Source of the DNA: Streptomyces peucetius
GTDB taxonomy: Bacteria; Actinomycetota; Actinomycetes; Streptomycetales; Streptomycetaceae
NCBI RefSeq assembly: GCF_025854275.1
Contig: NZ_CP107567.1
Location: 6,882,001 to 6,946,000, forward strand
Direction: 5' to 3'
DNA: 64,000 nucleotides
Numbering within the stretch: the stretch's first letter is position 1; the number at the start of each line of letters is the position of its first letter. The position numbers and the translations under genes were made by a program. Below, in pieces: positions 41,729 to 50,768 of this stretch. The notes under the pieces were generated by a model, which saw nothing but the letters and a program-made list of their open reading frames with translations, was not told the DNA's origin and did no database searches.

Positions 41729-42946
41729 ATGACGGGCACGGATGCGGAAGGCCGCGGACCCGTCCGTTACGGACCGCCCGCTCCCGGGGCGGGACTGCCC
41801 GTGCTGCCCGGCCTGAGCGCCGTGCTCGCGGCGGCCGCCGGGGCGGCGGAGGGCGAGCCGCCCGGTGGCGGGCCGACGCTGCGCGAGGCGGCCTGCGGGT
41901 ACTGGTGGCGGCGCGGGCTGCGCACCCGTCCGGGTGAGGTGGTCGCGGCGTCCGGCGCCCAGTCCCTGCTCTTCGCGCTGCTCGGCGCGTACGAAGGCGA
42001 CGTACTGATGCCCCGTCCGTGCCCCGCCTGGTGGACGCCGCAGGTGAGGCTGCTGGGACGGCCCGCCTACCACGTGCCGGTCCCCGCGGAGTGCGGCGGC
42101 GTCCCGGACCCGTTCGCGCTGCTGGAGACGGTGCGCCGGGTACGGGCGGAGGGCGGCCGGCCCCGGCTGCTGCTGCTGTCCGTCGCCGACGACCCGACCG
42201 CCACCGTCGCGCCGCCGGAGACCGTGCGCGAGGCGTGCGAGGCGGCGCTCGGCGAGGGCCTGCACATCGTCAGCGACGAGACCTGGCGCGACACGGTGCA
42301 CGAGCCGCACGAGACGGTGCTGGTCAGTCCTGCCGAGATGTATCCCGAGGACGTGACGGTCATCAGCGACCTCGCGGGCGCGCTCACCCCGTCGTCCTGG
42401 CCGGTCGCCGTCGCCCGCTTCCCGAGGGGGGAGCGCGGCGCGGCCCGGCGCGCCAGGACCCTGGACGTCCTCACGGCGCTCGGGGCCGTGGTCCCCGCGC
42501 CGGTGGCGGCGGCAGCGGCGCACGCGCTCGACGAGCCCGGGGAGATCACCGACCGCGCGGCACAGGCGGCCGCGCTCCACGCGCGCGTCGCGGCCGCGGC
42601 CCACCACCTGGTGCTGACGGCCGGCGCCGTCTCCCGGCCCCCGCAGGCGGGCCGTCATCTCTACGCCGACCTGGGCCCGTTGCGCGCCGGTCTCGCGGCG
42701 CGCGGCGTCAGCGACTCCATGGAGCTCGAGGACCATCTGAGCGAGCGCCTCGACATGCCGGTGCCCGGCGGACACCGGTTCGGCGACGAACTGGGCGCCC
42801 TGCACGTACGGCTGGACACGGCGCCCTTCCTGGGCGCCACCGACGAGCAGCGGCTGGAATCGCTCGCCTCACCGGCCCCGCTGGAACTGCCGCACGTCGC
42901 GGCGGCGCTGGAGCGGCTGGGAGCGGCTTTCGAGCATCTGCGTTGA
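41729..42946 (+). CDS. aminotransferase-fold protein lacking all lysines
   Basis: Protein of 405 residues with the layout of class I/II aminotransferases: GLRTRPGEVVAASGAQSLLF, PRPCPAWWTPQVRLLGRP, GLHIVSDETWRD (the PLP-ring Asp region) and VTVISDLAGALTPSSW where the cofactor lysine normally sits (SxxK). That lysine is absent, and I find no lysine anywhere in the chain, so it cannot form the usual PLP Schiff base. It may bind PLP non-covalently, act as a regulator or be a dead homologue under selection; there is no frame damage. ATG 41729 has GGAGG eight bases upstream. Confidence 0.82.
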   Translation: MTGTDAEGRGPVRYGPPAPGAGLPVLPGLSAVLAAAAGAAEGEPPGGGPTLREAACGYWWRRGLRTRPGEVVAASGAQSLLFALLGAYEGDVLMPRPCPAWWTPQVRLLGRPAYHVPVPAECGGVPDPFALLETVRRVRAEGGRPRLLLLSVADDPTATVAPPETVREACEAALGEGLHIVSDETWRDTVHEPHETVLVSPAEMYPEDVTVISDLAGALTPSSWPVAVARFPRGERGAARRARTLDVLTALGAVVPAPVAAAAAHALDEPGEITDRAAQAAALHARVAAAAHHLVLTAGAVSRPPQAGRHLYADLGPLRAGLAARGVSDSMELEDHLSERLDMPVPGGHRFGDELGALHVRLDTAPFLGATDEQRLESLASPAPLELPHVAAALERLGAAFEHLR

Positions 42947-43028
42947 GCGATCCGCGTCGCGCCCGCAGGGCGACGGACGCGGCAGGACGAGCGCTGAAGG
43001 ACCGGACCCGCGTTGATCGGAGACCCCG

Positions 43029-44078
43029 ATGGCGAAACAGAAGGAGCGAGGGGCGGAGCATCCCGCGCCGACGGCCGCACGCCACCCGCTGCCGCGATCC
43101 CGCACCCGCCCCCTGTACGAGCAGCGCACCTGGCCCGCGTCCTTCGCCGACCGGCTGACCGCCCCGCTCCCCGGCGTGCGTGCCATGGCGCGGCTCGCCA
43201 GGGAGGGCGCGGTACGGCCCGGCCGGGACGGGCTGAGGGACATCCCGGCGCTGCCGTTCGAGCCGGGGCCGCTGCCAGACGCGGACGAGCGGACCCTCGC
43301 CGTCACCTGGGCCGGACACGCCAGCTGGGTGCTGCGGATCGGCGGGCTCACCGTCCTGACCGATCCCGTCTGGTCCCGCCGGATCTTCGGCACGCCCGTA
43401 CGGATCACTCCCGTCGGCGTCCCCTGGGAAGACCTGCCGCCCGTCGACGCGGTGGTCATCAGCCACAACCACTTCGACCATCTGGACGCCCCGACCCTGC
43501 GGCGGCTGCCCCGCCGGACGCCGCTCTTCGTCCCGGCGGGCCTGGGGCGCTGGTTCCGCCGCCGCCGGTTCACACACGTCACCGAACTCGACTGGTGGGA
43601 GGGGGCGGAACTCGGCGGCGTACGGTTCGACTTCGTACCGGCGCACCACTGGTCCAAGCGCACGCTGTTCGACACCTGCCGCACTCTGTGGGGCGGCTGG
43701 GTGCTCACCGGCATCGACCCCAGGACTGCCACCAACGGCCCGTCGGTGTACTTCGCGGGCGACACCGGCTACGGCCACTGGTTCGGCGAGATCGGCCGCC
43801 GCCACCCCGGAATCGACCTCGCGCTGCTCCCCATCGGCGCGTACGCACCCCGCTGGTGGCTCAGCGACGTGCACACCGACCCGGAGGAGGCCGTACGCGC
43901 CTTCACCGACCTCGGGGCGAAGAACATGGCGCCGATGCACTGGGCGACGTTCGTGCTCTCGGCGGAGCCGGTGCTGGAACCGCTGCGGCGGCTCCGCGCC
44001 GCCTGGGAGCGCACCGGCCGGCCGCGCCACGAGCTGTGGGACCTGCCGGTCGGCGGGTCACGGGTGCTGACCGTCTGA
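43029..44078 (+). CDS. metallo-beta-lactamase-fold hydrolase (NAPE-PLD/UlaG-like)
   Basis: Metal hydrolase of 349 residues. The HxHxDH motif is HNHFDHLD, with upstream VTWAGHASWVLRIGG and TDPVW typical of the NAPE-phospholipase D/UlaG branch, and later FVPAHHWSKR, FAGDTGYG (Asp) and MHWATF (His). N-acyl-phosphatidylethanolamine-type lipids or cyclic phosphoesters are the known substrates of relatives. GGAG lies before ATG 43029. The gene end overlaps the convergent DedA-like gene by 21 bases. Confidence 0.92.
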   Translation: MAKQKERGAEHPAPTAARHPLPRSRTRPLYEQRTWPASFADRLTAPLPGVRAMARLAREGAVRPGRDGLRDIPALPFEPGPLPDADERTLAVTWAGHASWVLRIGGLTVLTDPVWSRRIFGTPVRITPVGVPWEDLPPVDAVVISHNHFDHLDAPTLRRLPRRTPLFVPAGLGRWFRRRRFTHVTELDWWEGAELGGVRFDFVPAHHWSKRTLFDTCRTLWGGWVLTGIDPRTATNGPSVYFAGDTGYGHWFGEIGRRHPGIDLALLPIGAYAPRWWLSDVHTDPEEAVRAFTDLGAKNMAPMHWATFVLSAEPVLEPLRRLRAAWERTGRPRHELWDLPVGGSRVLTV

Positions 44079-44723
44079 GCCGCGCGCCGGGCGGACCCTG
44101 CGCCACAGCGCCGGACCGCCGCTGACGGCCACCGTCAGCGCGACCGCCGCGACGACGCCCTGCCACGGTTCGGCGAACAGCGCCCCGCCCAGGATGCCGA
44201 TCAGCCCGTACGTCGCGGCCCACGCCAGGCACGCGGGGACGTCTCCCTTGACGAAGCGGCGCAGCGGCATCCTGGCCAGCAGGCACGCCAGCATGACCGG
44301 CACCCGCCCGGCGGGCACGAGCCGGGAGAGCACCAGCACCGTCACCCCGTGCTCGTCGAGCCCCCGCTGCGCCTGGGCGAGCCGGTCCGGCGCGGCGCGC
44401 CGGCGCAGCGCGGCGAGCCAGCGCGAGCCGTTCCTGGAGCGGACTCCGCGCCGCCCCAGCCAGTAGAGGCTCACATCGCCGGCGAACGCGGCCGCCGACG
44501 CGACGACGAAGACGAACAGCAGGGAGAACGGGGTCGTCTGGTGGAGGGCCACCACGGCCGCGGAACTGACCACCGCGCCGGTGGGCACCACCGGCACCAG
44601 CGCGCCGAGGGCCACCAGCAGGAACAGCGACGGATAGCCGACGGCCTGCTGGGTGGACTCCGGGGGAAGCTGGCGCACCGTCTGCGAGAGCTGGCCGAGC
44701 ACGTCGGCGAGCTGTGCGCTCAC
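44058..44723 (-). CDS. DedA/VTT-family membrane protein
   Basis: Integral membrane protein of 221 residues. Hydrophobic spans and the DedA-type reentrant pattern are visible (ALGALVPVVPTGAVVSSAAV; SRLVPAGRVPVMLACLLARM). DedA proteins act as lipid (undecaprenyl phosphate or phosphatidylethanolamine) flippases in studied cases. GTG 44723 overlaps the upstream stop (GTGA) and has GGAG eight bases before; GTG 44732 is the alternative. Confidence 0.88.
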   Translation of the reverse strand: MSAQLADVLGQLSQTVRQLPPESTQQAVGYPSLFLLVALGALVPVVPTGAVVSSAAVVALHQTTPFSLLFVFVVASAAAFAGDVSLYWLGRRGVRSRNGSRWLAALRRRAAPDRLAQAQRGLDEHGVTVLVLSRLVPAGRVPVMLACLLARMPLRRFVKGDVPACLAWAATYGLIGILGGALFAEPWQGVVAAVALTVAVSGGPALWRRVRPARGSDGQHP

Positions 44724-45502
44724 CGGGTCCACTCCGGTCCCACCCGTTCGCAGTGCCCGAGCCGGTGCACCGTCACCTTCGGCGCCAGCTGTGCCGCCTT
44801 GCGGGCGAACTCGTCGCCGGGCGCGTAGAACTCGTGCGGCCGGATGCCGTCCATCCCGATCGGCCAGTACGTGCCGTAGTGCACCGGCACCGCCGCCCGC
44901 GGCGCGAGCCGGGCCACCGCCTGCGCCGCGCGGCCCGCGTCCAGATGGCCGTGGCCCAGGTACGGACCCCAGCCGCCGACCGGCAGCAGCGCCATGTCGA
45001 CCGGGCCGACCTCGTCGGCCATCTCGTCGAACAGGCCGGTGTCGCCCGCGAAATACGTGTGCGACTCGCCGCTGACGACGAAGCCGAGGGCCGGCGAGCG
45101 GTGCGGTCCCAGCGGCAGCCGGCGCCCGTCGTGCCGCGCGGGCACGGCCCGTACGAGCAGCTCGCGCACGCGTACCTCGTCGCCCGGCGCGACCTCGGTG
45201 AGATGCAGCCCGGCCGTGCGCGCCAGCCGGCCGAGCCCCGGCACCGAACGCGTGGCGCCGCGCGGCACGACGAGCCGGGTGCCGGCCGCGAGCTTCGCGA
45301 GCGACGCCAGGTGCAGATGGTCGGAGTGCAGATGGGAGACGAGCACGGCATCGGCGACGGCGGCCTGCGGCGGCGGCAGTTCACCGCGGCGCCGGCGCAG
45401 ATGGGCGAGGCGCCGTACGAACAGCGGGTCGGTCAGCACCCGTACCCCGGCGTCCTCGATCGTGCAGGTGGCATGACCCCACCAGGTGACCTCCACCGGC
45501 AC
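44720..45502 (-). CDS. metallo-beta-lactamase-fold hydrolase (UlaG-like)
   Basis: Metal hydrolase of 260 residues: VTWWGHATCTIEDAGVRVL at the start, SHLHSDHLHL (HxHxDH), FAGDTGLFDEM and VPVHYGTYWPIG later. GTG 45502 has GAGGAGG six bases upstream. It is coupled to the DedA-like gene downstream, while another enzyme of the same fold converges from the other side. The open frame runs antisense through the two genes beyond 45502, which is not coding. Confidence 0.92.
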   Translation of the reverse strand: MPVEVTWWGHATCTIEDAGVRVLTDPLFVRRLAHLRRRRGELPPPQAAVADAVLVSHLHSDHLHLASLAKLAAGTRLVVPRGATRSVPGLGRLARTAGLHLTEVAPGDEVRVRELLVRAVPARHDGRRLPLGPHRSPALGFVVSGESHTYFAGDTGLFDEMADEVGPVDMALLPVGGWGPYLGHGHLDAGRAAQAVARLAPRAAVPVHYGTYWPIGMDGIRPHEFYAPGDEFARKAAQLAPKVTVHRLGHCERVGPEWTR

Positions 45503-45616
45503 GCGACGCCTCCTCGCTGTGGACCCCCGTACCGTACGAGCGTAGCCGGGCGGGAGCCGGACGGGCCGCCCGCTGTGCCACGCTGGAGACCGGCTCGGAG
45601 GTGAGGTGAACGAGGC

Positions 45617-47737
45617 GTGGTCGAAGGGCGATGGCGCCGGGCCGGCAGCGCGCTGGTGCGCGTGGCCGTCGTGTGGGGGGTCTCCACGCTGACGATGCTC
45701 GCGCTCGCGGGACTGCTGCCGGACTTCCGGCTCCAGTCGGACGACGGCGACAGCGTCACCAGGACCGCGGTCACCGCGGCCTGGGGTGCGGGGGCGTTCG
45801 GTCTGCTCACGGGCCTGGTCTGGCCCGTCGTCGTACGGGCGCTGCTGCTCGTACCGGCCCTGGTGCTGGGCCTGCTGGTGTTCTTCCTCAACGGCTCGCT
45901 GCTGCTGATCGCCCTGTGGCTCATCCCCGACGGCCGCGGCACCGCGAACCCGGAGACCGCGGTCGTGGTCGCCGCCGTGATGTCGGCGGTCGCCTCCGCC
46001 ACCTCCACGGCGCTGGCCGTCCGCGACGACAACGCCTACCGCAGAAGACTCTCCCGGCTCGCCCACCGCCGCGGCCGCGGGAGGGCCGCCCGCGACCGTT
46101 CCGGGTCGCCGGGCACGGTCTTCCTGCAACTCGACGGCGTCGGCTACGAGGTGCTGCGCGAGGCCGCGGACAGCGGGGTGATGCCGACCGTCGCCGGCTG
46201 GCTCGGCGCCACGCACCGGCTCACGCCCTGGCGCACCGACTGGTCCAGCCAGACCGGCGCGAGCCAGCTCGGCATCCTGCACGGCACCAACCACGATGTG
46301 CCCGCCTTCCGCTGGTACGAGAAGGACACCCGCCGGATCATGGTCAGCAACCGCCCGGCGAGCGCAGCCGAACTGCAGCGGCGGGCCGTCACCCGCACCG
46401 GTGACGGCGGCCTGCTGACGGTGGACGGCGCGAGCCGGGGCAACCTCTTCAGCGGCGGCGCCGACCAGCTGGCCCTGGTGCTGTCGATCGCGGCCCGGCG
46501 CGGCAGGGGCAACCGCTCCCGGGCCGGCTACTTCGCCTACTTCTCCGATCCGGCCAACGCCGTCCGTACCGCGCTGTCCTTCGTCGCGGAGGTCGGCAGG
46601 GAGGTCGCGCAGTCGACCCGCGCCAGGCTGCGCGGGGACACGCCACGGGTCGCCCGCGGCGGTCTCTACCCGTTCATCCGGGCGTTCGCGACGGTCGTCG
46701 AGCGTGATGTGGTGGTCGCCGCGGTGATGGGGGACATGCTCGCCGGACGCCGGGCCGTCTACGCCGACCTGGTCGCCTACGACGAGGTGGCGCACCACTC
46801 TGGGCCGCACAGCGCGGACGCGCAGGCGGTGCTGGAGCGGCTGGACCGTTCGATCGCGCTGATCGCCAAGGTCGCCGAGCACGCGCCCCGCCCCTACCGG
46901 ATCGTGCTGCTCTCCGACCACGGGCAGAGCCCGGGGGAGACGTTCGAGGGGGCGTACGGCCTCACCCTGAAGGATCTGGTGCGGGCCGGGTGCGGGCTGC
47001 CGGTGTCGCGGCGGGCGGAGCGCTCCAAGAGCGGCGCCGAGGCCAGGGACGCGGCCCGCGACGCCCTGCGGACCGCGCTGCACCGGCAGCCGGCCGCCGA
47101 CGGCGAGGAGGAACGGCCGGCGTCGGGCTCCGAGCCGATCGTGCTGGCCTCGGGGAACCTGGCCCTGATCTCGTTCCCGGACGTGCCGTACCGCATGAGC
47201 TGCGAGGAGATCCGGCGCCGCCATCCGGCGCTGCTCGGCACGCTGGCGAACCACCCCGGCGTCGGCTTCCTGCTGGTGCGCAGCGAGGAGCACGGCTCGG
47301 TGGTGCTCGGCGCCGGCGTGGAGGTGCCCGTCGACGCGCTGAAGGACGACGACGGGCCGCTCGCCGGTTTCGGTCCCGGCGCCGCCGACGCCGTGCGCCG
47401 GACCGATTCGTTCCCGCACGTCGCCGACATCATGGTCAATTCCATGTACGACCCGAGGACCGGTGTGGTCCACGCCTTCGAGGAGCAGATCGGCTCGCAC
47501 GGCGGGCTCGGCGGCGAGCAGTCGCAAGCCTTTGTGCTGTCGCCGTTCCTGCTCTCGCCGCCCGCCGCCGTGGGCGACGAGCTGATCGGTGCGGAGGAGG
47601 TGCACCGGGTGCTGCGGCGCTGGCTGCGCGAGGGCGAAGGGCCCGAGGTGCCGGTCGGACCTCCGGAGGTTTCCCGGCGGAACAGTAGAACGGAAGAAGA
47701 AGTTCCGGTTGATGGTGGTGCCGTCCCGGAGAAATAG
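45617..47737 (+). CDS. membrane protein with holin-like N-terminus and alkaline-phosphatase-type domain
   Basis: Protein of 706 residues. The first 135 residues carry four hydrophobic spans in the pattern called phage holin family IV/DUF (VAVVWGVSTLTMLALAGLLP; ALVLGLLVFFLNGSLLLIAL). From about 165 to 680 an alkaline-phosphatase/sulfatase-type fold has metal-site candidates FLQLDGVGYE, TDWSSQTGASQLG, DLVAYDEVAHHSGPH, LLSDHGQSPG and GSHGGLGG. Probably a membrane-bound phosphodiesterase or phosphotransferase acting on envelope polymers or lipids. GTG start 45617; the best AG-rich site (GGAGG) is 15 bases away, so the start is not certain. Confidence 0.85.
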   Translation: MVEGRWRRAGSALVRVAVVWGVSTLTMLALAGLLPDFRLQSDDGDSVTRTAVTAAWGAGAFGLLTGLVWPVVVRALLLVPALVLGLLVFFLNGSLLLIALWLIPDGRGTANPETAVVVAAVMSAVASATSTALAVRDDNAYRRRLSRLAHRRGRGRAARDRSGSPGTVFLQLDGVGYEVLREAADSGVMPTVAGWLGATHRLTPWRTDWSSQTGASQLGILHGTNHDVPAFRWYEKDTRRIMVSNRPASAAELQRRAVTRTGDGGLLTVDGASRGNLFSGGADQLALVLSIAARRGRGNRSRAGYFAYFSDPANAVRTALSFVAEVGREVAQSTRARLRGDTPRVARGGLYPFIRAFATVVERDVVVAAVMGDMLAGRRAVYADLVAYDEVAHHSGPHSADAQAVLERLDRSIALIAKVAEHAPRPYRIVLLSDHGQSPGETFEGAYGLTLKDLVRAGCGLPVSRRAERSKSGAEARDAARDALRTALHRQPAADGEEERPASGSEPIVLASGNLALISFPDVPYRMSCEEIRRRHPALLGTLANHPGVGFLLVRSEEHGSVVLGAGVEVPVDALKDDDGPLAGFGPGAADAVRRTDSFPHVADIMVNSMYDPRTGVVHAFEEQIGSHGGLGGEQSQAFVLSPFLLSPPAAVGDELIGAEEVHRVLRRWLREGEGPEVPVGPPEVSRRNSRTEEEVPVDGGAVPEK

Positions 47738-47821
47738 ATGTGATTTTGTCCAGCTTCTGCCGTGCCGGAGCATGTCCCGGTCCACCGCATCCCCGCGCAC
47801 GCGAAAGAGGCTGTCCGACCC

Positions 47822-49159
47822 ATGACCATGCAACAGGAACAGAGCAGGCACGCCCGCAGGTTCGGGCTGCCGATCGCGACAGCTCTGGTCATGGGCAACA
47901 TCATCGGCGGCGGCATCTTCCTGCTCCCCGCGTCCGTCGCCCCGTTCGGCACCATCAGCCTCGTCGCGTTCGTGGTCCTCACCGCCGGGGCGATCGCGCT
48001 GGCGCTGGTCTTCGGCCGGCTCGCCGAGAAGCACCCCGCGACCGGCGGTCCGTACGTCTACGCGCGTGAGGCGTTCGGCGACTTCGCCGGATTCCTCGCC
48101 GCCTGGTCGTACTGGATCACCACCTGGGTCTCCAACGCGGCGCTCGCCGTCGCCGCCGTCGGCTACCTCGACGTACTGATACCGGTCCACGGCTCCCTGG
48201 CGGCCACCGTCACCGCCGCGCTGGTGCTGCAGTGGCTGCCCGCGCTCGCCAACCTCGCCGGCACCCGCTACGTGGGCGCCGTGCAGCTCGTCGCCACCGT
48301 CCTCAAGTTCGTGCCGCTGCTGCTCGTCGCCGTCGGCGGGCTGTTCTTCTTCGACACCGACAACCTCGGGCCGTTCCACGCGGGCGACCAGAGCATGGCG
48401 GGCGCGGTGTCCGCCTCGGCCGCGATCCTGCTCTTCAGCTACCTCGGCGTCGAGTCCGCCGCGGTGAGCGCCGGCGAGGTCCGCGACCCGGCGCGCAACG
48501 TCGGCCGTGCGACGATCCTGGGCACCACCGCGGCCGCCGGCGTCTACCTCCTGTGCACCCTCGCGATCTTCGGCACCGTCGCCCACGACGAACTGGTCGG
48601 CTCCACGGCCCCCTTCACCGACGCCGTCGACGCCATGTTCGGCGGCACCTGGGGCGGCGCGGCCGTCGCCTGCGCGGCCCTGGTCTCCATGGTCGGCGCG
48701 CTCAACGGCTGGACGCTCCTCAGCGCACAGACGCCGTACGCGGCGGCGAAGGACGGACTGTTCCCCCGGGTGTTCGCCACCAAGCGGCGCGGAGTGCCGA
48801 CCGTCGGCGTCCTCGTCACCGTCGTCCTCGCGTCACTGCTGACCGTCTACAACTACGTCGCGGGCTCCCAGGGGGTCTTCGAGATCCTGGTCCTCGTCAC
48901 GACCTTCACCGCCACCGTGCCCTACCTGCTGGCGACCGCCGCCCAGATCTTCTATCTGCTCTCCGGGCAGTCGCACCGGGTGGACCGGGGCCGCCTCGTG
49001 CGCGACGCGGTCCTCGCCGGCGCCGCCTTCGCGTTCTCCCTGTGGCTGGTCGCCGGCTCCGGCTACGCCGCCGTCTACCAGGGCGTGCTCTTCCTTTTCA
49101 CCGGTGTCCTGGTGTACGCCTGGATGGCGGCCCGCAAGATCAAGGCGGCGCGGAACTAG
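47822..49159 (+). CDS. APC-family amino acid antiporter (AdiC-like)
   Basis: Twelve-span transporter of 445 residues, the same length and alignment pattern as the arginine/agmatine antiporter AdiC: VMGNIIGGGIFLLPAS in span 1, FSYLGVESAAVSAGEVRDP in span 6 (split), and NGWTLLSAQTPYAAAKDGLF in span 8, which holds the gating Trp. Arginine, ornithine or another basic amino acid is a reasonable guess given ddaH-rocD in the same window, but this gene is 20 kb away. ATG 47822 has AAAGAGG 12 bases upstream. Confidence 0.9.
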   Translation: MTMQQEQSRHARRFGLPIATALVMGNIIGGGIFLLPASVAPFGTISLVAFVVLTAGAIALALVFGRLAEKHPATGGPYVYAREAFGDFAGFLAAWSYWITTWVSNAALAVAAVGYLDVLIPVHGSLAATVTAALVLQWLPALANLAGTRYVGAVQLVATVLKFVPLLLVAVGGLFFFDTDNLGPFHAGDQSMAGAVSASAAILLFSYLGVESAAVSAGEVRDPARNVGRATILGTTAAAGVYLLCTLAIFGTVAHDELVGSTAPFTDAVDAMFGGTWGGAAVACAALVSMVGALNGWTLLSAQTPYAAAKDGLFPRVFATKRRGVPTVGVLVTVVLASLLTVYNYVAGSQGVFEILVLVTTFTATVPYLLATAAQIFYLLSGQSHRVDRGRLVRDAVLAGAAFAFSLWLVAGSGYAAVYQGVLFLFTGVLVYAWMAARKIKAARN

Positions 49160-49170
49160 GAGAGTGGCAC

Positions 49171-50211
49171 ATGCGCGCGGTGGTGTTCGAGGACTTCGGA
49201 AAGCAGCCCGGCATACGTGAGGTCCCCGACCCCAGGCCGGCGCGCGACGGCGTCGTCGTCAAGGTCGAGGCGACCGGGCTGTGCCGCAGCGACTGGCACG
49301 GCTGGATGGGCCACGACTCCGGCATCACCACACCGCACGTCCCAGGCCACGAACTTGCGGGCACCGTCCACTCGGTGGGCGCCGATGTGACCCGCTGGAG
49401 CCCCGGCGACCGGGTCACCGTGCCGTTCATCTGCGCCTGCGGCCGGTGCGCCGCCTGTGTCCGCGGCGCCCAGCAGGTCTGCGAGCGCCAGGAGCAGCCG
49501 GGCTTCACCCACTGGGGCTCCTTCGCCGAGTACGTCGCCCTGCGCCACGCCGACACCAATCTCGTCGCGCTCCCGGACGCCATGCCGTTCACCACCGCCG
49601 CCGGTCTGGGCTGCCGCTTCGCCACGGCCTTCCGCGCCGTCGCCGGCCAGGGGCGGGTGCGGCCCGGGGAGTGGGCCGCCGTGCACGGCTGCGGCGGGGT
49701 GGGGCTCTCCGCGGTCATGATCGCCGCCGCCTCCGGGGCCCGGGTCGTCGCCGTGGACGTCTCGCCGGGCGCGCTGGAACTGGCCCGGACCTTCGGCGCG
49801 GAGGTCTGCGTCGACGCCTCCGGCCTCGGTGAGGGCGAGGTCGCGGCTGCCGTGCGCGATGCGGCCGACGGCGGCGCACATCTGTCGCTGGACGCCCTGG
49901 GATCGCCGGTGACCTGCGTGAACTCGGTGCGGAGCCTGCGTCGGCAGGGCCGCCATGTGCAGGTCGGACTGCTCCCGGACGAGGCCCACGTGCCGATGGA
50001 CCGGGTCGTCGCCCTCGAACTGGAGATCCTCGGCAGCCACGGCATGGCCGCCCACGCCTACCCGGAGATGATGGCCATGGTCGCCTCCGGGGCGCTGCGG
50101 CCGGACCTGCTGGTGACGAGGGAGATCGGCCTGGGCGACGTACCCGATGCCCTGATGGCGCTCGGCACCGCCCCCGGCCCCGGGGTCACCGTGATCACCC
50201 CCGGCGTCTGA
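49171..50211 (+). CDS. zinc-dependent alcohol dehydrogenase
   Basis: Medium-chain dehydrogenase of 346 residues. Catalytic zinc: GLCRSDWHGW and PGHELAGTV; structural zinc: four Cys in CACGRCAACVRGAQQVC; cofactor: GCGGVGLSAVMIAAA. Likely oxidises a primary alcohol or reduces an aldehyde with NAD(P). AGGAGAG before ATG 49171, 11 bases after the antiporter gene, so they are probably co-transcribed. Confidence 0.94.
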   Translation: MRAVVFEDFGKQPGIREVPDPRPARDGVVVKVEATGLCRSDWHGWMGHDSGITTPHVPGHELAGTVHSVGADVTRWSPGDRVTVPFICACGRCAACVRGAQQVCERQEQPGFTHWGSFAEYVALRHADTNLVALPDAMPFTTAAGLGCRFATAFRAVAGQGRVRPGEWAAVHGCGGVGLSAVMIAAASGARVVAVDVSPGALELARTFGAEVCVDASGLGEGEVAAAVRDAADGGAHLSLDALGSPVTCVNSVRSLRRQGRHVQVGLLPDEAHVPMDRVVALELEILGSHGMAAHAYPEMMAMVASGALRPDLLVTREIGLGDVPDALMALGTAPGPGVTVITPGV

Positions 50212-50348
50212 CGGCCATTACCCGCGGCGTAATCGACGGCCTCGAGGAGCGCGCGGCAGTCTGTGGGTACCGGGCCCCGGGCGGCGCACTCCGTCCGGGT
50301 TCCGGGCCTGACGACCGGCCCGTACACCTCGACGGAGGCTGATCCGCC

Positions 50349-50768
50349 ATGTCCACGACCCTGCTCACCGGAATCTCCCGCACCACCGAGCCGCGGACCA
50401 TGCTGCGCCGGTTCCTTGCCGCAGACGCCGTCGTCACCGGCGCCAACGGCGTCGCGTACGCCGCTGCTTCGGGGCCGCTCGGGCGGCTGCTCGGCGTCGA
50501 CAGCACGCTGCTGGCCGGCCTCGGCGTCTTCCTCGTGGCCTACGGACTGGGCGTCGGCCTCCTCACCGCCCGTCCCCGGCCGCCGCGGGCCGGCGTCACG
50601 CTCGTCGTCGACGCCAACATCCTGTGGTCCCTCCTCAGCGTCGCCGCGCTCGTACTGTGGCTCGACCCCACCGCCGCGGGCGCGGTCTGGACGGTGCTCC
50701 AGGCACTGGCCGTCGCAGGGTTCGCCGTCCTCCAGTGGTCGGCCCTGCGCGCCGCCGCTACGGCGTGA
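50349..50768 (+). CDS. small integral membrane protein
   Basis: Protein of 139 residues with four predicted membrane spans (VVTGANGVAYAAAS; AGLGVFLVAYGLGVGLL; NILWSLLSVAALVLWL; WTVLQALAVAGFAVLQW). Similar small proteins are common in actinobacteria with no known role. GGAGG nine bases before the ATG. Its end overlaps the convergent XRE regulator by 11 bases. Confidence 0.8.
   Translation: MSTTLLTGISRTTEPRTMLRRFLAADAVVTGANGVAYAAASGPLGRLLGVDSTLLAGLGVFLVAYGLGVGLLTARPRPPRAGVTLVVDANILWSLLSVAALVLWLDPTAAGAVWTVLQALAVAGFAVLQWSALRAAATA

Noticed and set aside
45617..46030. Phage or prophage origin suggested by the holin-like N-terminus
   Set aside because: No other phage genes; the protein is fused to a large phosphatase domain and sits among housekeeping genes with normal codon use.
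44720..48586. A 1288-codon open frame on the minus strand
   Set aside because: Only the part below 45502 is real. The rest is antisense to the phosphatase and antiporter genes and is Arg/Gly/Glu-rich shadow coding typical of high GC.
50217..50233. ATTAC-N7-GTAAT palindrome after the alcohol dehydrogenase
   Set aside because: Arms are only five bases and no second copy or adjacent regulator uses it; could be chance.
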